A stretch of 10,816 nucleotides of DNA, from the NCBI GenBank assembly GCA_900769465.1, contig CAAGGT010000162.1, forward strand, positions 1-10,816, read 5' to 3'. This document shows, in pieces, positions 7,650 through 10,816 of this stretch. The translations under genes were made by a program, and so were the position numbers. Under the pieces are notes generated by a model. That model was not told where the DNA came from. It did not search any database and was given only the letters and a program-made list of their open reading frames with translations. Source of the DNA: Bacteroidaceae bacterium. Lineage in GTDB: Bacteria > Bacteroidota > Bacteroidia > Bacteroidales > Bacteroidaceae. Every line of letters begins with the position of its first letter. Position 1 is the first letter of the stretch.

Positions 7650-8126
7650 TTATTTACTTTTTGTCAGCCTTGCCTTACGTCTCCTTATTGCCTGATGGCA
7701 TTTGTTGCAGAGCCCGTGAAGGTGCAGCGAGTAATGGGTTAAATGAAATTTTTTTATATTTTTTGTTATGTTTTCCGTAATGTCAATGTTGCTCATCTCT
7801 GTGACCTTGCCGCATTTTGTGCATATGGTGTAGGCCTTTGCCGTCCCGTAGCATTTCTCATATTTTGAAACGCTGCCGAACTGGTGATGGGTAACCAGAT
7901 TGGCCTGTATGAGCATTGTTATGGTGTTGTATATGGTTGCACGGCTCACGCGGAACTTTATGCTCTTTTCAAGGTGTTCCATCAGTTCCTTGATCTCAAA
8001 GCTCCCGTTGATTGAATATATTGCATCAAGAATTGCAAAACGCTCGGGTGTGCGCCTGCATCTGTTCTCTTTCAGATATTCCGAAAATATCTGGTTTGCA
8101 ATTTCCACAATCCTGTTGCTGTCCAT
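7650..8126 (-). CDS. Fur-family regulator lacking the usual metal ligands
   Basis: This predicted DNA-binding regulator of the Fur/PerR/Zur superfamily has 158 residues from the ATG chosen here. An in-frame GTG at 8156 would add ten residues with no family character. The winged-helix part is intact, with RRTPERFAILDAIYS near 24-38 and the recognition helix region VSRATIYNTITMLIQANLV near 60-78. Two CxxC pairs (CTKC 102-105, CNKC 140-143) should hold the structural zinc. The regulatory site is unusual. Where E. coli Fur has HHDH before the first CxxC, this protein has AKAY, and the position of Fur His125 is Leu. Sensing of iron or peroxide by the standard mechanism is therefore doubtful. It is the first gene of a run with purA, a zinc peptidase and hisS. 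Its targets are unknown. Confidence 0.9.
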   Translation of the reverse strand: MDSNRIVEIANQIFSEYLKENRCRRTPERFAILDAIYSINGSFEIKELMEHLEKSIKFRVSRATIYNTITMLIQANLVTHHQFGSVSKYEKCYGTAKAYTICTKCGKVTEMSNIDITENITKNIKKFHLTHYSLHLHGLCNKCHQAIRRRKARLTKSK

Positions 8127-8207
8127 ATTCCGCCATTTCTGCCGATGCTGTGCCACCAGTTGTCCGGTTCCCGGTCAGCGTAGGCCATTATCCGCAGTTT
8201 CAACACA

Positions 8208-8215
8208 CAAAGTTA
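8208..8215 (-). promoter_or_regulatory. Bacteroides-type -7 element upstream of the Fur-like gene
   Basis: TAACTTTG on the minus strand matches TAnnTTTG exactly, within an AT-rich stretch. No good -33 TTTG sits at 19-21 bases; a TTTGG occurs about five bases too far upstream. Transcription would start near 8202, giving a leader of about 75 bases to the ATG at 8126. It would drive the Fur-like/purA/peptidase/hisS run. Confidence 0.55.
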
Positions 8216-8300
8216 TCGTTTATTTTTATAATATAATAGCCAAACGGGATTAAAATTCCATAAAAAATGGGAAATATGTGCAAATGTCGCGTACAAGCCA

Positions 8301-8330
8301 AGAAAAGGCGTGCCGTGGCACGCCTTTTCT
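8301..8330 (-). terminator. Intrinsic terminator abutting the AlkD-like stop codon
   Basis: A 30-base perfect palindrome (arms AGAAAAGGCGTGCC, 301-314 and 317-330 of the 8000s) begins on the base next to the TAG stop at 8331-8333. The real loop must be at least four bases of its centre. On the minus strand the arm ends CCTTTTCTT, giving a U-rich tail. It insulates the AraC/AlkD-like pair from the Fur-like promoter region. Confidence 0.85.
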
Positions 8331-8984
8331 CTATATATCAAAACTCTCGGTCAGGGATGTCAGCCCTGTCGAATGGTAATCATTGTCGTCCATCGTCTTC
8401 TTGAACCTTGCCGCCGCATCCTGGAAACGGTCAAGGTAGTTGGTGAGGGCGTTCAGCGCACACAGTGCCGTAATGTCTTGTCTCTCTTGCCTGTCAATGG
8501 CAATTATGCTGTTGAAGAATGCCTGCTCCTGCTCTGCGCTTGGCCTTGTGTTGCGGCGTACAAGATGCGAGACGGTAAGGAAACCGCAGTAGCCGTATAG
8601 TCCCTCCTGCTTGCCTGTCCATTGCAGAGCCTTCTCCCAGGCATCGGGCAGCCTGCATAGCAGGTGCATTGCAAGCTGGTCGGCAATCTCGGTGAACCGG
8701 ACATCTTCAACCCATTTGTCGGCAACGGTGCAATATCCCTCTTCGGGCATCAGGAATATGGCCAACATCTTGCATTCCCTTATGTTGTCCTGCCAAAGCG
8801 TGGTTGCAAGCCCGCTGCTTTTTTCGTGTGCTTCGGCAATCCCTTTCAGTCGTGGAACCTCGACTCCAAAATTTATTTTGTAGTCAAGTCCCTGACGGCG
8901 TTGCAGTGTCGATACAATGCCGTTCATTGCCAGGCGGAGCGATTTCTTTATCTCGCGTACCTCGTCAAGAATTTTCTGTTCCAT
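8331..8984 (-). CDS. AlkD-like HEAT-repeat protein (DNA alkylation repair family)
   Basis: This 217-residue, mainly helical protein most resembles the AlkD/AlkC-type DNA alkylation repair fold (PF08713), whose studied members are DNA glycosylases that remove alkylated purines. The supporting stretch is NFGVEVPRLKGIAEAH (numbering from the GTG, 39-54) followed by LATTLWQDNIRECKMLAIFLM (60-80), matching the family pattern of YGV..P.L and LW.S...E.r.LA. Asp103 could be the counterpart of the AlkD catalytic Asp, but the later Trp-containing helix is not evident (LYGYCGF at 130-136). Repair activity is therefore not assured. The ATG at 8984 is preceded directly by an in-frame GTG at 8987. It starts 6 bases after the AraC-type gene ends, so the two form a pair. 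The assignment was made by eye from family patterns. Confidence 0.65.
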   Translation of the reverse strand: MEQKILDEVREIKKSLRLAMNGIVSTLQRRQGLDYKINFGVEVPRLKGIAEAHEKSSGLATTLWQDNIRECKMLAIFLMPEEGYCTVADKWVEDVRFTEIADQLAMHLLCRLPDAWEKALQWTGKQEGLYGYCGFLTVSHLVRRNTRPSAEQEQAFFNSIIAIDRQERQDITALCALNALTNYLDRFQDAAARFKKTMDDNDYHSTGLTSLTESFDI

Positions 8985-8990
8985 CACCGG

Positions 8991-9425
8991 TCACTTGGTT
9001 ATTGTGTGTTTTCTGCGGTAATTGTTGGGTGTCTCACCCACTACGCGGTAGAACGATGCGTAGAACGACTGGCGGTTGGCAAAACCCACTTGCTTGCCAA
9101 TCTCTTCGATTGTCAATTCCTGGAAACGCCTGTCTGTGAGCTTGTGCTGCGCCTCTTTGATGCGGTATTCGTTTATCAGGCACGAGAAATTCGTGTTGAA
9201 ACGGGAGTTGATGACTGCCGATATGTATCTTGTGTTGGTACCAAGTATCGTCGCAAGCTCCTTTGCCGAAAAGTCCTTGTCGCGGTAGCGCTTTTCAATG
9301 ATTATTATGTTGAGTATCCTGTCATACAGTTCATCGGCCAGCTCGGCGCGTATGAGTGAACGGTATGCGGCATTTTTTTCCTGTTTCTCCCTTATGTTGT
9401 AGGGAGCCGGTGCATTCTCTGTCAT
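8991..9425 (-). CDS. AraC-type HTH regulator, DNA-binding domain only
   Basis: This 144-residue transcription factor consists almost entirely of the C-terminal AraC/XylS DNA-binding domain. The two helix-turn-helix units are near 52-74 (FSAKELATILGTNTRYISAVINS) and 104-126 (LTIEEIGKQVGFANRQSFYASF), and the family signature ends GETPNNYRRKH at 130-140. The first 45 residues are helical-looking and too short for a ligand-binding or membrane sensor domain. No Cys cluster like that of Ada is present; there is a single Cys at 82. It precedes an AlkD-like gene by 6 bases and has its own -7 element. It probably controls itself and that partner, but this is inference. Confidence 0.93.
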   Translation of the reverse strand: MTENAPAPYNIREKQEKNAAYRSLIRAELADELYDRILNIIIIEKRYRDKDFSAKELATILGTNTRYISAVINSRFNTNFSCLINEYRIKEAQHKLTDRRFQELTIEEIGKQVGFANRQSFYASFYRVVGETPNNYRRKHTITK

Positions 9426-9449
9426 AATGGCTGTTTTTCAATGTTTCTC

Positions 9450-9457
9450 CAAATGTA
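9450..9457 (-). promoter_or_regulatory. Bacteroides-type -7 element for the AraC/AlkD-like pair
   Basis: TACATTTG on the minus strand matches TAnnTTTG exactly, 24 bases before the AraC-type ATG. The start would be near 9444 with a leader of about 20 bases. The -33 region is poor, which would suit a promoter that needs an activator. Confidence 0.55.
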
Positions 9458-9525
9458 CAACCAAATTTTATAAAAAGCACCTTTTTGTTAAGATTTTTTA
9501 TAAAGTGCGCTACGCCGGCGCTGTG

Positions 9526-10317
9526 TCACTTGCTGTTCTTCTTTTCCAGTGAGGCTGCCTTCTCGCGGCTTTTGCGTGCAGCATCCCGCTTACCCATCTT
9601 CTCGAACAGTATTGCCTGCAGTATATAGTTGCTGGTATTGTCGGGGTCTATCTCAATGGCTTTTTCCAGGTCCATCATTGCCAGTTCGTTGTGTCCTCTC
9701 TCTCGCTCCAGGTTGCTGCGGGCAATGTAAAGCTCTGTTATGCCCGGGTTTTCTTCAATCATCCTCGAGAGAACCATAAAGGCTTCGTCATAGCGTTTCT
9801 CCTTTTGGTACAGTACCGCCATTCCAAGCTGCACGCTCAAGTTGTCGGGAATCCACATCTGCAAACGCTTGTAATCCTCCCACGCCTTGTCGAACTGCTC
9901 CATGTCGGTGTAGATATGGGCTCTGCACAACAATGCGCCGGTGTTGCTCGGTTCGTGCTTGAGCAATTCATTGTAGTCCTTGAGTGCCTGCTCCACACTG
10001 TCGAGCTGCAGGTATATGTTTGCACGTTGCTGCAGCAGTGTCAGTTCGTCGGGGGCAATCCCAAGTGCCTTGTCATACTCTTTCAATGCTTTAGGCAGCT
10101 CCTCCAGCATCTGGTATGAATATGCAAGGTTGGCAAGCGCATAGACCTTCTCGTAATTGCCGGTGCTGTAAGTCAGGGCCTCTTCAAAACAGGCGGCTGC
10201 ATTCCTGAAATCCTTCTCCTTTATGTAGCCTATACCTTTTTTACATATACTGTTGTAGCTTTGTGCCGTAACAGCAATGGTTGCGAAAAACAGTGTCAAT
10301 GATAGCAATATTCTCAT
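9526..10317 (-). CDS. Exported TPR-repeat protein
   Basis: This 263-residue protein has a signal peptide (RILLSLTLFFATIAVTAQS, cut probably after TAQ or TAA-like TVTA) followed by six to seven tetratricopeptide repeats covering nearly all the rest. Typical pieces are AAACFEEALTY, ALANLAYSYQMLEELPKALKEYDKALGIAP, QALKDYNELLKHEPSN, and LAMMDLEKAIEIDPDN near the end. TPR stacks mediate protein binding, so it is likely a periplasmic or envelope-facing scaffold; the partner is not identifiable. The second in-frame ATG (10317) is preferred over the first (10329), because it gives a standard signal peptide and leaves room for a leader after the -7 element at 10346-10353. It appears to be transcribed alone, with a 100-base gap to the AraC-type gene. 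Confidence 0.88.
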   Translation of the reverse strand: MRILLSLTLFFATIAVTAQSYNSICKKGIGYIKEKDFRNAAACFEEALTYSTGNYEKVYALANLAYSYQMLEELPKALKEYDKALGIAPDELTLLQQRANIYLQLDSVEQALKDYNELLKHEPSNTGALLCRAHIYTDMEQFDKAWEDYKRLQMWIPDNLSVQLGMAVLYQKEKRYDEAFMVLSRMIEENPGITELYIARSNLERERGHNELAMMDLEKAIEIDPDNTSNYILQAILFEKMGKRDAARKSREKAASLEKKNSK

Positions 10318-10345
10318 TTGATGAATCATTTTGTCGGTTAGTGTG

Positions 10346-10353
10346 CGAATATA
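10346..10353 (-). promoter_or_regulatory. Probable -7 element for the TPR gene
   Basis: TATATTCG on the minus strand differs by one base from TAnnTTTG. It would place the transcript start near 10340, 23 bases before the preferred ATG. No clear TTTG is seen at -33, so support is limited. Confidence 0.4.
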
Positions 10354-10478
10354 ATATATTTATTCAGAAGCAGTTTTAAAATTCATATTAAAATATATTA
10401 AAGCCCGATAAAGAGTGCCGGTCGCCCTGTCATAAGCAGGAAAAATGACCATCTTGCCGTTAAAATGATATGCAAGCG

Positions 10479-10510
10479 CTTGATGTTTGCGAATAATTGT
10501 TGTATCTTCG
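10479..10510 (+). promoter_or_regulatory. Promoter for the tRNA-Arg gene
   Basis: CTTG (10479-10482) and TATCTTCG (10503-10510) are 20 bases apart, a one-mismatch version of each half of the Bacteroides consensus. The expected start near 10516 gives about 40 bases of 5' leader before the tRNA. Confidence 0.6.
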
Positions 10511-10555
10511 CACCGCAAAAAGATGGAAAGTTCTCTGATGCTTTCGATATTGTAG

Positions 10556-10627
10556 GCCTTGGTAGTTCAATGGATAGAATAAGTCTCTCCTAAAGATTAG
10601 ATTCGGGTTCGATTCCCGACCGAGGTA
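10556..10627 (+). tRNA. tRNA-Arg, anticodon CCU
   Basis: A complete cloverleaf can be drawn. The acceptor stem pairs GCCTTGG (10556-10562) with CCGAGGT (10620-10626), including G-U at the first and fifth pairs. The D stem is GTTC/GAAT (10565-10568, 10577-10580). The anticodon stem is AGTCT/AGATT (10582-10586, 10594-10598), with loop CTCCTAA and anticodon CCT at 10589-10591. The variable loop has four bases, and the T arm is TCGGG/CCCGA with loop TTCGATT. The discriminator is A10627 and no CCA is encoded, so CCA must be added enzymatically. It reads AGG codons. It is the only plus-strand gene and has its own promoter and terminator. Confidence 0.95.
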
Positions 10628-10663
10628 CAATCCCTCTTGAAAAGCTATTTTCAAGAGGGATTG
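10628..10663 (+). terminator. Intrinsic terminator of the tRNA gene
   Basis: A perfect 16-base-pair stem (10628-10643 with 10648-10663; arm CAATCCCTCTTGAAAA) with a GCTA loop starts on the base after the tRNA discriminator. The tail is only moderately T-rich (GTGTTTTA). Confidence 0.8.
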
Positions 10664-10688
10664 GTGTTTTATGCGGGTGCATGAAATG

Positions 10689-10805
10689 GCTCAGTCGTAA
10701 AAAGGTGTGGATGCCCCGGTTTGCTTTAAGCCTGGGGGATAGTCTATTGATTTATAGAATTGATTGTAGTTTTAACTTTTTTTGAAATTGCTTCCGCTCA
10801 CTTTG
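10689..10805 (+). repeat. Right copy of the dispersed inverted repeat
   Basis: This is the mirror copy of bases 4-119: identical when read outward from GCTCAGTCG, except that the T run at 10777-10783 has seven bases instead of six. It begins 25 bases after the tRNA terminator. An open frame runs from an ATG at 10681 (just outside the repeat) or 10711 and meets a TGA at 10783-10785, created by the extra T. In the left copy the same frame continues. The 11 bases beyond 10805 do not match the 3 bases available on the other side. The element type is unknown. Confidence 0.9.
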
Positions 10806-10816
10806 CGTGTAAACGG

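Noticed and set aside
8301..8330. The 30-base perfect palindrome as a mobile element end or recombination site
   Set aside because: Its position directly after a stop codon, its GC-rich core and T-rich tail fit an intrinsic terminator, and no second copy is present in the window.
8664..9359. A 231-residue plus-strand open frame opposite the AlkD-like and AraC-type genes
   Set aside because: It crosses the junction of two minus-strand genes that show recognisable family motifs, and it has no recognisable domain of its own.
8991..9425. AraC-type protein as an Ada methyltransferase-regulator
   Set aside because: There is no N-terminal Ada zinc/methyl-acceptor domain and no four-Cys cluster; only one Cys is present, inside the DNA-binding domain.
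9501..9525. A terminator between the TPR gene and the AraC-type gene
   Set aside because: Only a 4-base-pair GCGC/GCGC stem is visible, followed by a weak T-rich stretch; this is too little to call.
10460..10654. A 64-residue minus-strand open frame
   Set aside because: It is antisense to the tRNA-Arg gene and its terminator; the GRESNPNL-like segment is the usual false translation of a tRNA complement.
1..10816. Terminal inverted repeats as evidence of a linear plasmid or phage
   Set aside because: The enclosed genes (ackA, pta, hisS, purA, tRNA) are core chromosomal functions, no replication or telomere gene is present, and a few bases continue beyond each repeat. A dispersed chromosomal repeat at or near a sequence break is simpler.

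Overview
The window reads as a chromosomal stretch from a Bacteroidales-type bacterium (phylum Bacteroidota). The reasons are promoters of the Bacteroides primary-sigma type (TAnnTTTG at -7, the best with TTTG 19 bases upstream), the gene order Fur-like regulator / purA / YugP-type zinc peptidase / hisS that I remember from Bacteroides relatives, and a BspA-like leucine-rich-repeat protein whose end resembles a type IX secretion sorting domain. All proteins lie on the minus strand; the only plus-strand gene is a tRNA near the right end.

Read in the direction of transcription (right to left) there are four units. (1) A secreted TPR protein, then an AraC-type HTH regulator with its own -7 element, closely followed by a divergent AlkD-like HEAT-repeat protein; this ends at a strong terminator abutting the last stop codon. 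(2) A tightly packed four-gene run: atypical Fur-family regulator, purA (AMP synthesis), membrane zinc peptidase and hisS (histidyl-tRNA synthetase), with gaps of 2, 10 and 6 bases, closed by a terminator. (3) A single secreted BspA-like protein built of about 12 leucine-rich repeats, preceded by an AT-rich leader full of overlapping inverted repeats and closed by its own terminator. (4) pta-ackA, the acetyl-CoA to acetate plus ATP pathway, driven by a near-perfect promoter and closed by a symmetrical terminator.

On the plus strand a tRNA-Arg(CCU) has its own promoter and terminator. Both extremities of the window carry the same 116/117-base sequence in opposite orientation, both copies pointing outward and differing only by a T6/T7 length difference. 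This is the most unusual structure here: a dispersed repeat of unknown nature, possibly the edge of a larger multicopy element, that may also explain why the sequence stops where it does. No complete insertion sequence, CRISPR array, phage gene or rRNA is visible, and no gene-free stretch exceeds 300 bases. Apart from the end repeats the window is mainly housekeeping; the less ordinary genes are the ligand-poor Fur protein, the AraC/AlkD-like pair and the LRR protein.
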